Shown: positions 44,171 to 54,355, counted from the first letter of the stretch. The stretch: 64,000 nucleotides of DNA from an uncultured Kordiimonas sp. (GCA_947503575.1 CANNDZ010000001.1:1612001-1676000), one strand, 5' to 3'. Notes: generated by a model not told the origin, from the sequence alone. Numbers and translations: made by a program.

Positions 44171-44926
44171 ATGATGCAACAGGACATAATGGAAGAGCTG
44201 CGCACAGAAGCGATCGACTCTGTAGAAGACCGCTTGCGAAGCCTGCATGAGGTCGTACAGGATTATACCAATGGCTATGTCAAAGCGGGCGACGCGTTGG
44301 CTGCTGTTCGGTTAGAAGCGCATTCGCTCAAAAGCGTCGCAGCTTCCTTTGAAATGAAAGCACTTAAGGCTATGTGCCACCGTTTTGAAGATTATTTCTT
44401 CAATGTAAAAGAGCTTACGCCGGAAATCTGTAAGGACATCCTGTTTTATGCGGACCGGATGGCAGAATGCCTGGATGGTTTTGTGCAGGGCAACGAGCTT
44501 GATGTATCGGACCTGGTGAGGAAACTACCCAATAAGGCGGGCTTTGAAGTGTCCGAGGTTACTGTCGCCGACATTGAGGTTATGCTTGTTATGGCACCGG
44601 GTACGGCAACCAAAATCGTGACGCGTGAGCTTCTTGAATGCGGCTATCGGATGGTTAACGTGGCAACAACCATGGATGCGTTTCAGCTAATCCCTGTTAT
44701 GAAACCAGACGCCGTTATCATATCCCGAGTGATGCCCGAATTGTCAGGTATTGACCTTGCCTGTGCGCTGAAGGCCATGCCTGCGACCCGCGATATGCCG
44801 GTTGCCTTACTCGCAACTGAAAGCGGGTCACTGAAAGACTTGCCCGAAAGCGTTCCTGTGTTGCGGAAAGGCGCGAATTTTGGTGATGACGTTGCGGATG
44901 TATTTATGAAGTTGGGTATTCTATAG
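44171..44926 (+). CDS. Hpt-like domain fused to a degenerate receiver
   Basis: The 251-residue product (from ATG 44171; a TTG at 44162 is too close to the AGGAG site) has a helical N-terminal half with the Hpt motif EAHSLKSVAASFEM, giving a candidate phosphohistidine at residue 51. The C-terminal half (about 135-251) follows receiver fold order, but the phospho-acceptor region reads AVIISRVMPELSG, with Ser where Asp should be. The acidic pair at the start is also gone (VMLVMAPGTA). It therefore looks like a phosphotransfer protein with a pseudo-receiver. It is near divK-pleD, and converges on rnr. Partner unknown. Confidence 0.7.
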   Translation: MMQQDIMEELRTEAIDSVEDRLRSLHEVVQDYTNGYVKAGDALAAVRLEAHSLKSVAASFEMKALKAMCHRFEDYFFNVKELTPEICKDILFYADRMAECLDGFVQGNELDVSDLVRKLPNKAGFEVSEVTVADIEVMLVMAPGTATKIVTRELLECGYRMVNVATTMDAFQLIPVMKPDAVIISRVMPELSGIDLACALKAMPATRDMPVALLATESGSLKDLPESVPVLRKGANFGDDVADVFMKLGIL

Positions 44927-44930
44927 CTGC

Positions 44931-47183
44931 TTATTTTCTGCGGCTGCGGTGTTTGCTGGGCCTGCGCGCTTGTCCGCGCTTTTTCATAAACTTCCTGTCT
45001 TTGTTATTAGGGCCAACATCTTCCCCTATCAGTTCCAGTTTAAGGCCGCCGGTAAACCGGTTGGCTTCAGAAAGGCGAACATCGACCTTGTCACCCAACT
45101 TAAAGGTTTGGCCGGTTCTTTCACCGATAAGCGCATGATGCGCTTCATCGTGATAGTAATAGTCTTTGCCGATCTCTGAAATTGGGATTAGGCCATCACC
45201 TCCAGAGGGCTCAAGCGCGACAAACAAGCCGAACCTGGTTACCCCTGTGATACGCCCGATAAACTCATCACCAACATGATCCGCCAGATACGACGCCATG
45301 TATCGATCGGTCGAGTCTCGTTCTGCAGCCATCGCACGCCGCTCGGTATTAGAAATCTGCTCACCAATTTCTGCCAGTTCCTCGATTTCAAGGTCGGTTA
45401 GACCATCCTTGCCCAAACCAAGCGCGCGCACCAGGCCACGGTGTACCAAAAGGTCAGAGTACCGTCTGATTGGGGAGGTGAAATGAGCGTACTTTGGCAG
45501 TGCAAGGCCAAAATGCCCACGGTTTTCCGGGGAATAGTAAGCCTGTGTCTGCGACCGCAGAACAACTTCATTCACCAAATGTTCGTGCGATGTGCCGCGC
45601 ACTTTCTTCAGTATTCCATTGAACAGCCGGGGCATAATCACCGCGCCTTTACTCAGGCTAAGGTCAAGGGTGGTCAGAAACTCACGCAGGCTTTCGAGTT
45701 TGTCCATCGGAGGTTCTTCATGCACCCGATACATGGTGGGTGTGCGTTTTTTTTCCAGCTCCTCAGCCGCAGCGACATTGGCCGCGATCATGAACTCTTC
45801 GACGATACGATGAGCATCAAACCGCTCTCTAAGGCTGATCCCGCGAACATGGCCATTGTCATCAAGTTCGATCTTGCGTTCTGGCAGGTCCAGGTCTAAC
45901 GGTTCCCGCTTTGACCGCGCCTCCATTAATGCTTTGAAGGCCCCATGCAGGGGCTTTAGGACGCCCTCCAGTAACGGCTCTGTTTCAGCGTCTGGTGTGC
46001 CATCCAGTGCAGCTTGAACCCGTGCATAGGTTATGTTGCCATGGCTATTCATGAGCCCGCGCACGAACTTATGGCGAATTTTGGTGCCACTTTGGTCAAA
46101 CCACATATGCACGGCCATGCAGGCGCGGTCTTCCCCCGGTTTCAGGCTACAAAGACCGGCGGACAGGGCTTCCGGCAGCATCGGCACAACCCGATCCGGG
46201 AAATAGCAGCTATTGCCGCGCTTTATGGCTTCACGGTCCAGCAAACTGTCGGGTTGAACATAGTGAGCTACGTCGGCAATGGCCACAAGCGCATGCCAGC
46301 CTCCCGGGTTTTTGGGGTCGGTGTCTGGTTCTGCCCAGATGGCGTCATCGTGATCGCGCGCATCAACTGGGTCGATGGTTATAAGCGGAATAGCCCGCAG
46401 ATCATCGCGCTCACCTAAGACAACAGGTTTGGCTGCATCTGCCTCTTGCAATACTTTTTCTGGAAATTCGTTGGGTATGTCATGGGCGTGGATGGCAATC
46501 ATACTGATTGATTTGGCGCTGCTGACGTTGCCCAGCCGCTCCCGAATACGGGCACGTTTTGGTCCCATATCTCGGCGGCGGCGCATGACCGGTTCCGCGG
46601 TAACCAGTTCACCGTCAACCGCCCCGCGCACATCGTCCCGGTCCACCCAATATTCATCGCGGTTTTTCTTATCAATCGGGTGAATGCGCCCCCCATTTTC
46701 ACCACCATGATAAACTCCCAAAATACTGCGCGGTGAAGACTTGAGCAGTTTCAAAACTTGCGCGCGGTATGTAGGTGGGCTGTCTTTAATTGGGATCAAC
46801 CGAACAAGGGCGCGATCTCCGGGGCCAAGGGCAGGGCCTTTTTTTCGTTTATCTTCTGTCAGATATATGGTCGGAAGATCTTCTTTTCTGTCCCATTTGA
46901 CAGGCCTCACCAACGCGTCGCCGTGTTTGTCCAGGCCTGCAAACTCTACAACCTGCACCGTGGGTAACCTGTCTGCAGGTCTTAGTGCCCGTCCTGCATC
47001 TTGTGCGATCAAACCATCATTGGTCATTTCGCGCAGCAATTTTTTCAGTTGCACCTTGTCGGGGCCCTTAATCTGGAACGCCCGCGCAACCTCGCGCTTT
47101 GTGATTTTGCGACCGCCTTCTTTCAGAAAAGCCAAAATATCGTCGCTGGTAGGGAAATGATCCGTCTTGTTTGAGCCTGACAA
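44931..47183 (-). CDS. rnr: Ribonuclease R
   Basis: The 750-residue 3'-5' exoribonuclease degrades structured RNA. It has an N-terminal winged helix (about residues 1-80), cold-shock domains, the RNB catalytic domain starting at ITIDPVDARDHDDAIWAEPD (metal-binding Asp residues), TSPIRRYSDLLVHRGL, and an S1 domain (about 645-725) followed by a basic Arg/Lys tail. Length fits RNase R rather than RNase II. The likely start is TTG 47183, with no strong ribosome site, so the first residues are uncertain. It follows topA by 36 bases. Confidence 0.94.
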   Translation of the reverse strand: MSGSNKTDHFPTSDDILAFLKEGGRKITKREVARAFQIKGPDKVQLKKLLREMTNDGLIAQDAGRALRPADRLPTVQVVEFAGLDKHGDALVRPVKWDRKEDLPTIYLTEDKRKKGPALGPGDRALVRLIPIKDSPPTYRAQVLKLLKSSPRSILGVYHGGENGGRIHPIDKKNRDEYWVDRDDVRGAVDGELVTAEPVMRRRRDMGPKRARIRERLGNVSSAKSISMIAIHAHDIPNEFPEKVLQEADAAKPVVLGERDDLRAIPLITIDPVDARDHDDAIWAEPDTDPKNPGGWHALVAIADVAHYVQPDSLLDREAIKRGNSCYFPDRVVPMLPEALSAGLCSLKPGEDRACMAVHMWFDQSGTKIRHKFVRGLMNSHGNITYARVQAALDGTPDAETEPLLEGVLKPLHGAFKALMEARSKREPLDLDLPERKIELDDNGHVRGISLRERFDAHRIVEEFMIAANVAAAEELEKKRTPTMYRVHEEPPMDKLESLREFLTTLDLSLSKGAVIMPRLFNGILKKVRGTSHEHLVNEVVLRSQTQAYYSPENRGHFGLALPKYAHFTSPIRRYSDLLVHRGLVRALGLGKDGLTDLEIEELAEIGEQISNTERRAMAAERDSTDRYMASYLADHVGDEFIGRITGVTRFGLFVALEPSGGDGLIPISEIGKDYYYHDEAHHALIGERTGQTFKLGDKVDVRLSEANRFTGGLKLELIGEDVGPNNKDRKFMKKRGQARRPSKHRSRRK

Positions 47184-47219
47184 GGCCTGTCCATTCTGTT
47201 TTGTAAGGGGTGTCGAGCC

Positions 47220-49751
47220 TTAGGAAGCTTTCTTGCGCCGCGTTGTTTTCTTTTTTGAGGCCTTGGCCGCAAGCCATTCAACGGCTTGCTCCATAGTGAC
47301 CGACTCTGGTTCCGTCCCTTTAGGCAAAGTTGCGTTGGTGCGGTTGTGGTTTACATATGGGCCATACCGACCATCCAGAACCCGCACTGCATTGCCATCA
47401 TCAGGGTGCTCGCCCAGTTCTTTTAATACAGTTTTCGCCCCGCCTTTTTTGGCGGCGGCATCAGCAATTGCTGCAACGGCGCGGTTGATGCCAACCGAGA
47501 ACACTTCCTCGGTGGAGGCAAGTTTTCCATACACGCCGTCATGAGCGACATACGGACCATAACGGCCAATTGCTGCCATTATTGGCTTCCCGGTCTCAGG
47601 GTGCATGCCAACCTCGCGGGGCAGGGCAAGCAGTTGTAGTGCTTTCTCCAGATCAACATCGCTTACTTCAATGTCTTTCGGGATCGTCGCCCGCTTGGGT
47701 TTTTCGCCCTTTTTGGCCTCACCAAGTTGAATATACATACCAAAACGACCAGATTTGATAGCAACGTCTTCACCGGTTTCGGGGTCAGAGCCTAATACAC
47801 CGGTTCCGTCATTTTCCTCGTCGTTTTCGTTGTCGGCTTTTTGCCCAAACGGACGGGTGTAGCTGCATTCCGGGTAATTGGAACATCCTACAAAGGCACC
47901 ATACCGGCTGGTTTTAAGGCCCAGGCGGCCGTCTTCACATTTAGGGCATTTTCTCGGGTTTTTACCGTCTTCTGCGCGCTCGAACATCATCGGTTCAAGA
48001 AATTCATCCAGCGCGTCAATTACGACCGCATTACGAACACCCAAAATCTCTTCGGTTTTTGGTTTGAACTCTGTCCAAAAATCACGAAGCAGGGCTTTCC
48101 AGTCTTCCTTACCTGTAGACACGTGGTCCAGGCGGTCTTCCAGGTTTGCCGTAAAATCAAATTGTACGTAACGCTCGAAAAACTTTGTCAGAAAGGCTGT
48201 AACCAAGCGGCCCTTGTCTTCCGGAATAAAGCGGTTTCTGTCCATCCGGACATAATTGCGGTCCCTCAGAACGGTCAAAATCGAGGCATAGGTTGATGGA
48301 CGCCCGATCCCTAATTCTTCCATACGTTTCACTAGGCTGGCTTCGGTGAAGCGCGGCGGTGCCTCTGTGAAGTGCTGGCGTGGGGTCACACCACGCAGCG
48401 TAACAGTTTCGCCCTCGGTGACGTTCGGCAGGAGTTTCTCGGTCTCATCGTCTTCGTCGTCTTTACCTTCCTGGTATACAGACAAAAAGCCGTCGAATTG
48501 CACAATCGTGCCGGTCGACCGCAACTCAGCTGATTTGTCCGCATTGAAAAGTGTAATCGTCGTGCGTTCCAACTGGGCACTTTCCATCTGGCTGGCTATG
48601 GTTCTGCGCCAGATAAGTTCGTACAGCTTCAGTTCGTCTGCATCCAGCGCGTGCGCAACATCCGTTGGGCGACGCATCGGATCGGTCGGACGGATTGCTT
48701 CGTGTGCTTCCTGGGCGTTTTTCGCTTTGGTTTTATAGATACGCGGCGAAGCTGGCAGGAAACGGTCGCCGTATCGGTCTGTAATCAGGTTCCGCGCGGC
48801 ATTCAGAGCTTCCTGCGCAATACCAACACCATCTGTCCGCATATATGTAATCAGGCCGGTAACTTCGCCTTCCAGCGTTTTACCTTCATACAGGCTTTGT
48901 GCCACCCGCATGGTGCGGTTTGCCGCAAATCCCAGCTTTCGGGCTGCTTCTTGCTGCAGCGTTGATGTTGTGAAAGGTGGCTGTGGATGCCGTTTGGCGG
49001 GCTTGCGCTCCACCGATGAAACAGTGATGGGATCGTTACGAACCAGCGCAACCGCTGCTTTGGCTGCTGCTTCGTCCTTTATATCATGCTTGCCAACCTT
49101 TTTGCCTTCCAGGGCAAACAATCGCGCATTGAAATCTTTCCCCGTAGTTGCGCCCAAGGCTGCTTCTACTGACCAGTACTCCAGCGGGATAAAAGCTTCA
49201 ATTTCTGCCTCGCGGTCACAAACCAGCCGCAGGGCAACAGACTGCACACGTCCTGCGGACCGGGCACCCGGCAGCTTACGCCACAGCACCGGCGACAGTG
49301 TAAAGCCAACCAGATAGTCAAGGGCACGCCGCGCCAGATAAGCCTCTACCAGCTCATCATCTAGGTCGCGCGGCTCTGCCATCGCCTTTAAAATTGCAGA
49401 TTTGGTGATTTCATTGAAAACGACACGCTTTATATCAACATCTTTCAGTGCTTTTTTCTTTTTGAGCACTTCAAGAACATGCCAGCTGATGGCTTCGCCT
49501 TCGCGGTCGGGGTCAGTTGCCAGATACAGTCTGTCAGAGCCTTTGACGGCATTGGCAATCTCTGTCAGGCGCTTGCTGGAGTCGCGATCAACGGACCATG
49601 CCATCTCAAAATCATTGTCCGGTAGCACCGATCCATCTTTCGATGGCAGATCCCGAACGTGACCAAAGCTGGCTAAGACTTTGTAATCTTTACCAAGATA
49701 CTTGTTGATAGTTTTCGCCTTTGAGGGCGACTCCACAATAACAACGTTCAT
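47220..49751 (-). CDS. topA: DNA topoisomerase I
   Basis: The 843-residue type IA enzyme relaxes negative supercoils. It has the Toprim start NVVIVESPSKAKTINKYLG, TDPDREGEAISWH, the active-site tyrosine in LITYMRTDGVGI, and FTEASLVKRMEELGIGRPST. The C-terminal region has one four-Cys zinc ribbon (CPKCEDG...CSNYPEC, around residues 610-640), three repeat modules of the type GRYGPYV/GRFGMYI and a Lys/Arg tail. That arrangement is standard for alphaproteobacterial TopA. It lies between dprA and rnr in the leftward run. Confidence 0.96.
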   Translation of the reverse strand: MNVVIVESPSKAKTINKYLGKDYKVLASFGHVRDLPSKDGSVLPDNDFEMAWSVDRDSSKRLTEIANAVKGSDRLYLATDPDREGEAISWHVLEVLKKKKALKDVDIKRVVFNEITKSAILKAMAEPRDLDDELVEAYLARRALDYLVGFTLSPVLWRKLPGARSAGRVQSVALRLVCDREAEIEAFIPLEYWSVEAALGATTGKDFNARLFALEGKKVGKHDIKDEAAAKAAVALVRNDPITVSSVERKPAKRHPQPPFTTSTLQQEAARKLGFAANRTMRVAQSLYEGKTLEGEVTGLITYMRTDGVGIAQEALNAARNLITDRYGDRFLPASPRIYKTKAKNAQEAHEAIRPTDPMRRPTDVAHALDADELKLYELIWRRTIASQMESAQLERTTITLFNADKSAELRSTGTIVQFDGFLSVYQEGKDDEDDETEKLLPNVTEGETVTLRGVTPRQHFTEAPPRFTEASLVKRMEELGIGRPSTYASILTVLRDRNYVRMDRNRFIPEDKGRLVTAFLTKFFERYVQFDFTANLEDRLDHVSTGKEDWKALLRDFWTEFKPKTEEILGVRNAVVIDALDEFLEPMMFERAEDGKNPRKCPKCEDGRLGLKTSRYGAFVGCSNYPECSYTRPFGQKADNENDEENDGTGVLGSDPETGEDVAIKSGRFGMYIQLGEAKKGEKPKRATIPKDIEVSDVDLEKALQLLALPREVGMHPETGKPIMAAIGRYGPYVAHDGVYGKLASTEEVFSVGINRAVAAIADAAAKKGGAKTVLKELGEHPDDGNAVRVLDGRYGPYVNHNRTNATLPKGTEPESVTMEQAVEWLAAKASKKKTTRRKKAS

Positions 49752-49865
49752 AAGTTTCGGTGTCTCCGCGAAGTGTATTGACCTGATCTCAGGGCAAAAA
49801 TTGTCACTTTATATCGTTCTCACCTAGAGCCAAGCGCCAGCCAATGCAATGGGCTTGTGTAATTT

Positions 49866-50963
49866 TCATTCAATTCTACTGAACCGCGCGCCTGCATGCC
49901 GGGCGACTTTGCCGTCCAGTTCCAGCAATTGCAGTTCTGCCAAAACAGCATCGGTTTTGGTGCCTGACAGACTAACAATTTCATCAATATGGATTGGACT
50001 TGGGCTTAATAGTGTCAAGAGGTCAGCCTTTTTCGACTTTAACTCAGGCTTGCTTACTTTTTGCTGGGGTGGGCGTGCAGGGCTTGCAACTTTCGGTGAT
50101 GCGACAAATGTTGGCGCATTATTGTTTTGTGGCAGTTCTGCCAAAATATCTTCTGCAGTGCGCACCAGTACAGCACCGTCTTTGATCAACTGGTTGGCAC
50201 CTGCGGAGCGAGGGTCTAGCGGTGAGCCGGGCACTGCAAACAATTCCCGCCCCTGGTCTGCCGCAAAACGGGCCGTAATCAGTGATCCGGACTTCATAGC
50301 GGCTTCGACAACCAGAGTGCCATCAGAAAGCCCGGAGATAATTCTATTGCGGCGTGGGAAGTGACGCGCCAGCGGTTTAACGGCTGTCGGCATTTCACTG
50401 ACCAGCAGCCCCGTGTCTGCAATTGCATCATACAGCCGGGTGTTTTCTTCCGGGTAAATCACATCTGCACCGCCAGCAAGGCACGCAATCGTGCCTGTCG
50501 CTACAGATGCTGCGTGCGCTGCGGTATCAATACCGCGGGCCAGCCCGGAAACTATTGTTACACCGGCGGTACCAAGGTCTGTCGCCAGTTTATTGGTCAG
50601 TTTCAGGCCTGCACCGCTGGCGTTGCGTGCGCCAACAATGGCACATAAGCGTCCCTGAAAAAGGGATGGGTCGCCGCGCCAGTACAAAAGAGGCGGCGCA
50701 TCCGGGATTGAGGCCAGGCTGTAAGGGTATTCAGCGGACCCGTGCAGGAGAATTTGCAAACCAGCCTGCCTGGCGGCCGTCAACTCCCGGTCGGCTTGGA
50801 GTTTGGTGCAGACTTTTTTGGCGTTGGGTCCGTCAAGCAGGGCATCCAGCGCGTCGGTGGCTGTGCCATAGTCCTGAATAAGTTTGTGAAATGTAACCGG
50901 GCCAACGGACCGGCTGCGGGCTAACCGAATATGGTTGATGATGTGCTGGTCAGAAACTGACAT
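49866..50963 (-). CDS. dprA: DNA processing protein DprA
   Basis: The 365-residue protein loads RecA on incoming single-stranded DNA during transformation. The N-terminal helical (SAM-like) part is followed by the Rossmann-like DprA core (about residues 75-285) with AIVGARNASGAGLK, VSGLARGIDTAAHAA, FPRRNRIISGLSDGTLVVEA and SGSLITARFA. The C-terminal winged helix (about 300-365) follows a Lys/Pro-rich linker. ATG 50963 overlaps the plsY stop by one base (TGATG); a TTG one codon earlier is less likely. It forms one operon with plsY. Confidence 0.94.
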   Translation of the reverse strand: MSVSDQHIINHIRLARSRSVGPVTFHKLIQDYGTATDALDALLDGPNAKKVCTKLQADRELTAARQAGLQILLHGSAEYPYSLASIPDAPPLLYWRGDPSLFQGRLCAIVGARNASGAGLKLTNKLATDLGTAGVTIVSGLARGIDTAAHAASVATGTIACLAGGADVIYPEENTRLYDAIADTGLLVSEMPTAVKPLARHFPRRNRIISGLSDGTLVVEAAMKSGSLITARFAADQGRELFAVPGSPLDPRSAGANQLIKDGAVLVRTAEDILAELPQNNNAPTFVASPKVASPARPPQQKVSKPELKSKKADLLTLLSPSPIHIDEIVSLSGTKTDAVLAELQLLELDGKVARHAGARFSRIE

Positions 50964-51571
50964 CAATCCGATTTCGCCTTACTGCCGATACGAGGCTCTG
51001 TGCCATCCATAATGCGACCAATATTTTCGCGGTGTCGTATGAAAATCATCACGGTCATGCCGGCTAAAAACATCCAGTCGTTTCCTCCGGACAGGAAGTA
51101 GCTTGCTATGGGTGCAGCAACCGACGCCGACAGCCCGGCAAGGGATGACATGCGAAATATGACGGCTACGGCCAGCCATGTTGCGCTTGCCACTAAACCC
51201 ACCATCGGGGAGACAGCTAATAGTGTTCCAAAAAAGGTAGCAACCCCTTTGCCACCACTGAACCGAAGGTAGACGGGAAAGCAATGCCCGATAAAAGCGG
51301 CAAGGCCCGCAGCCGCCGCAATATCTGGCCGGTTTAGCAAATAACTGGTTATCAATACCGCGATGGCGCCTTTACCAGCATCCAGAAGAAGCGTCGCGAT
51401 GGCCAGCTCCTTGCGCCCCGTGCGCAATACGTTGGTGGCACCAATGTTGCCGGATCCGATCTCCCTGATATCACCGAGGCCCGCAAGGCGCGTGATCACA
51501 AGGCCAAAAGGCACAGCCCCTAGCAAATAGCTAAACAGCAGCACCAAAATAGTGAAATATGCCTCTTGCAT
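50963..51571 (-). CDS. plsY: Glycerol-3-phosphate acyltransferase PlsY
   Basis: The 202-residue inner-membrane enzyme transfers acyl from acyl phosphate to glycerol-3-phosphate, the first step of phospholipid synthesis. Seven hydrophobic helices and the three family motifs are visible: GSGNIGATNVLRTG, FSGGKGVATFFG and the late RHRENIGRI segment. Length is standard. The gene starts four bases after the pyrC stop and overlaps dprA. plsX is not in the window. Confidence 0.95.
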   Translation of the reverse strand: MQEAYFTILVLLFSYLLGAVPFGLVITRLAGLGDIREIGSGNIGATNVLRTGRKELAIATLLLDAGKGAIAVLITSYLLNRPDIAAAAGLAAFIGHCFPVYLRFSGGKGVATFFGTLLAVSPMVGLVASATWLAVAVIFRMSSLAGLSASVAAPIASYFLSGGNDWMFLAGMTVMIFIRHRENIGRIMDGTEPRIGSKAKSD

Positions 51572-51574
51572 GCT

Positions 51575-52816
51575 TTAGCCCTGCTCAAAAACGGCTACAC
51601 CGTCCGCTATCGTTTTCCACACCTGGCCTTGCACCGGAAGGGTGTCAAACGGGGTATTTTTTGCGGCAGAAAGTAATTTTTCTTCGGAAATACGCCATGG
51701 TTTATTGGGATCAAAAATCACGAAGTCTGCAAAAGAACCGGGTGACAGATTGCCAGTTGGCAGGCCCAGCAATGTTGCGGGCGTCGTCGTCAGTGCCTTC
51801 AACAGCGTCATAAGATCAAGCTGCCCCCGATGCACCGGTGCCAGTGCCAGTGCCAGCATTGTCTCAAAGCCAACGACCCCAAACGCAGCCTGCGCAAAAG
51901 GCAGACGCTTAACATCTTGGCTTTTGGGCATGTGGTCGCTGACAAGCGTGTCAATGGTTCCATCAGCCAGGCCTTCAATCAAGGCCACTCGATCATCTTC
52001 TGATCGAAACGGCGGACTGACTTTTGCAAAAGTGCGGTATCCCTCAAGCGCATTGTCATTTAGGTGCAGATAATGTGCCGCCGTGGAGCAGGATACTTTT
52101 GCCCCACGCGCCTTCGCGGTTCTTACAGCCTCCACCCCGATCCGGGATGATACCAATGCAAAATGAAGCCGTGCACCCGTCAATTCCGCCAAACGAGTGT
52201 CCCGGTCTATCTGAATGGCTTCAGCCATCGCAGGTATGCCGGGCAAGCCTAGTCGCGTGGCTGTTTCGCCTTCGTGGGCAATTGCATCTGCGGATAATTC
52301 TGCGTTTTGCGGAAACTGAACAACCAGCGCATTAAAATGGCTGGCATATTCCAGAAGGCGTCGCATCACTTTTGCATCCGCTACTGCTTGCGTACAGTCG
52401 GTGAAGGCAATCGCGCCAGATGCTTGCATTTGACCTATTTCGGCAATCTGTTCGCCGCGCATGCCTTGTGTGGCTGCCCCCATGGGGTACACGCTGACCA
52501 CCTGACTATCGACAGAACGATGGCGAATACGTTCCACCGTGGCGTCATTGTCAATAACGCTTGTCTGATTCGGTTGCAGGATGATCGTGGTAATGCCGCC
52601 TGCCAGGGCAGATTGTGGGTCTACCGCATGGGCGCGCATGTCAATAAAACCGGGGCATAGTACACGGCCGCCACAGTCGATGGTGGCGTCAGCACTAGTG
52701 GTATCCACATCCTTGCCCATGGCTTCGATGATGTTACCGTTTACCAACAGCGTACCGGTCCCATCAAAGTCGGTTGCCGGGTCCATCAGCCGGGCATTTA
52801 CGAAAGCAGTTTTCAT
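51575..52816 (-). CDS. pyrC: Dihydroorotase-like protein, probably inactive partner of PyrB
   Basis: The 413-residue protein is a class I dihydroorotase homologue, but the metal site looks destroyed. The usual HxH reads DMRAH (Arg 61, His 63), the bridging-Asp segment reads FTDCTQ (Cys 141), the zinc histidine of the HxEDP region is Gln 167, and that of the HVST region is Leu 221. Only the late Asp (SDHMP) survives, and its partner His is gone. Such proteins are known beside pyrB (PyrC' of Pseudomonas), where they are needed for aspartate transcarbamoylase assembly. It overlaps pyrB by four bases. An active dihydroorotase must be encoded elsewhere. Confidence 0.88.
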   Translation of the reverse strand: MKTAFVNARLMDPATDFDGTGTLLVNGNIIEAMGKDVDTTSADATIDCGGRVLCPGFIDMRAHAVDPQSALAGGITTIILQPNQTSVIDNDATVERIRHRSVDSQVVSVYPMGAATQGMRGEQIAEIGQMQASGAIAFTDCTQAVADAKVMRRLLEYASHFNALVVQFPQNAELSADAIAHEGETATRLGLPGIPAMAEAIQIDRDTRLAELTGARLHFALVSSRIGVEAVRTAKARGAKVSCSTAAHYLHLNDNALEGYRTFAKVSPPFRSEDDRVALIEGLADGTIDTLVSDHMPKSQDVKRLPFAQAAFGVVGFETMLALALAPVHRGQLDLMTLLKALTTTPATLLGLPTGNLSPGSFADFVIFDPNKPWRISEEKLLSAAKNTPFDTLPVQGQVWKTIADGVAVFEQG

Positions 52817-53817
52817 GACCGCTCCCCGTTGCGCAGGTCGCGTGTCAGGACATCAATGCATGCCATACGCACGGCGACGCCCATTTCCACTTGCTCTTCA
52901 ATTGCAGACCTGTCCAGGTCATCCGCAACATCTGATGCGATCTCAACACCTCGGTTCATGGGGCCAGGGTGCATAACCAGTACATCGTCTTTCGCAACCT
53001 TCAGTTTTTCGCGTGTTAGGCCCCAAAAATGATAATATTCTCGCAAGGATGGCAGGAAAGCCCCCTGCATGCGTTCGTTTTGTAGCCGCAGCATCATAAC
53101 AACATCGGCCCCTTCAAGGCCTTGTTCCATGTGGTGAAACACCTCTACGCCAAGGCGGTCAATGTCTGCCGGTAGCAAGGTAGGCGGGGCCACCAAGCGC
53201 ACACGCGCGCCCATGGCATTCAATAGGTAGATATTGGACCGAGCCACACGGCTGTGTGCGACATCGCCTGAAATCACAATGGTCTGGCCATGGATGCTGC
53301 CTTTGCGTCGCCGGATGGTCAGTGCATCAAGTAAGGCTTGTGTCGGGTGTTCCGCCCGCCCATCGCCAGCATTAATGACAGCACAGTCCATTTTCTCGGA
53401 CAACAGCTTTACTGCCCCGCTGTCGGCGTGGCGCATCACCAGAACATCGGGATGCATGGCATTCAGCGTTGCTGCCGTGTCCAGCAGGGTTTCGCCTTTT
53501 TTAATGGATGATGTGCCCGTGGACATGGAAATTGTATCAAGGCCCAGCCGTTTGCCCGCGATCTCGAAACTCATCAGGGTACGTGTCGAGTTTTCAAAAA
53601 ACAGGTTTATTTGTGTGAGGCCACGACATGTTTCTGTCGATTTTACTGCCTGTCGATTAAGGTCGACATACCCATCCGCTACATCCAGCAGGTGCTTGAT
53701 CGCGGTCGGGTCCAGCCCCCAGATGCCCAGTAAGTGTTTGTGCGGAAAAAGCTTTCCCGATGGCGGAGCGACGTCCGCGCGCGGATATGAAGACTGATCG
53801 GTCGAGTTCATGCTCAT
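52813..53817 (-). CDS. pyrB: Aspartate carbamoyltransferase catalytic subunit
   Basis: The 334-residue enzyme condenses carbamoyl phosphate and aspartate in pyrimidine synthesis. It has the carbamoyl phosphate loop [40 protein letters not shown] and, near the C terminus, [11 protein letters not shown]. Length is normal for the class with a PyrC-like partner, which has a slightly longer N terminus. The start codon is ATG 53817; no pyrI-like gene follows. The stop overlaps the degenerate pyrC, so the two products are translated together, as expected for subunits of one complex. ruvX lies 79 bases upstream. Confidence 0.96.
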   Translation of the reverse strand: MSMNSTDQSSYPRADVAPPSGKLFPHKHLLGIWGLDPTAIKHLLDVADGYVDLNRQAVKSTETCRGLTQINLFFENSTRTLMSFEIAGKRLGLDTISMSTGTSSIKKGETLLDTAATLNAMHPDVLVMRHADSGAVKLLSEKMDCAVINAGDGRAEHPTQALLDALTIRRRKGSIHGQTIVISGDVAHSRVARSNIYLLNAMGARVRLVAPPTLLPADIDRLGVEVFHHMEQGLEGADVVMMLRLQNERMQGAFLPSLREYYHFWGLTREKLKVAKDDVLVMHPGPMNRGVEIASDVADDLDRSAIEEQVEMGVAVRMACIDVLTRDLRNGERS

Positions 53818-53896
53818 TAATGCCGCCTTATAGGCACAAATACTTGGTCCCGCAAGCGAGTTATGTCAGCCTGAAGGGTGGTTGAGGCGCCGCGCA

Positions 53897-54355
53897 TCAA
53901 AGAGCGTGCAACGCCCCCTGCAAAATATAAGCGGCTGCCATCTTGTCGACCAGCTCTTTGCGGCGGGCTCTGCTGCGGTCTGCTTCAATCAAGGTGCGTT
54001 CAACCGCAGATGTTGATAGACGCTCATCCCACAGTGCTTGTGGCAGGTCGATTTTTTCACCCAGATTATTGGAAAACGCCCGTGTGGACTGGCAGCGCGG
54101 TCCTTCGCTGCCATCCATATTTATGGGCCACCCCAGCACAAAACCGCCAACATTCTGGCGGTTAACAATGTCTTGCAGGCGCGCGGCATCGTTTTTGAAT
54201 TTTGTGCGTTTGATGGTTTCCATCGGCGTTGCCACCGTCAGAGTTGTGTCTGACAGGGCAAGGCCGATGGTCTTGCTGCCGATATCCAACCCCAGCAACC
54301 GCTCCCCTTTATTCAGGCGGGCTTTTAAGTCCTTAATCGGTAACACCTCAGCCAT
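53897..54355 (-). CDS. ruvX: Putative pre-16S rRNA nuclease YqgF/RuvX
   Basis: The 152-residue RNase H-fold protein has LLGLDIGSKTIGLALSD with the first catalytic Asp, GGFVLGWPINMDGSEGPRC, and a final acidic site near LWDERLSTSAVERTLIE. It processes the 5' end of 16S rRNA in E. coli and was earlier proposed as a Holliday junction resolvase. Its ATG overlaps the stop of the DUF3089 gene by one base. pyrB follows. The ruvX-pyrB order next to gatCAB is a common alphaproteobacterial arrangement. Confidence 0.93.
   Translation of the reverse strand: MAEVLPIKDLKARLNKGERLLGLDIGSKTIGLALSDTTLTVATPMETIKRTKFKNDAARLQDIVNRQNVGGFVLGWPINMDGSEGPRCQSTRAFSNNLGEKIDLPQALWDERLSTSAVERTLIEADRSRARRKELVDKMAAAYILQGALHAL

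Noticed and set aside
43750-44250. 166-codon plus-strand frame opposite rpmG
   Set aside because: The minus strand encodes a full-length L33 with ribosome site and terminator; the plus frame is its shadow.
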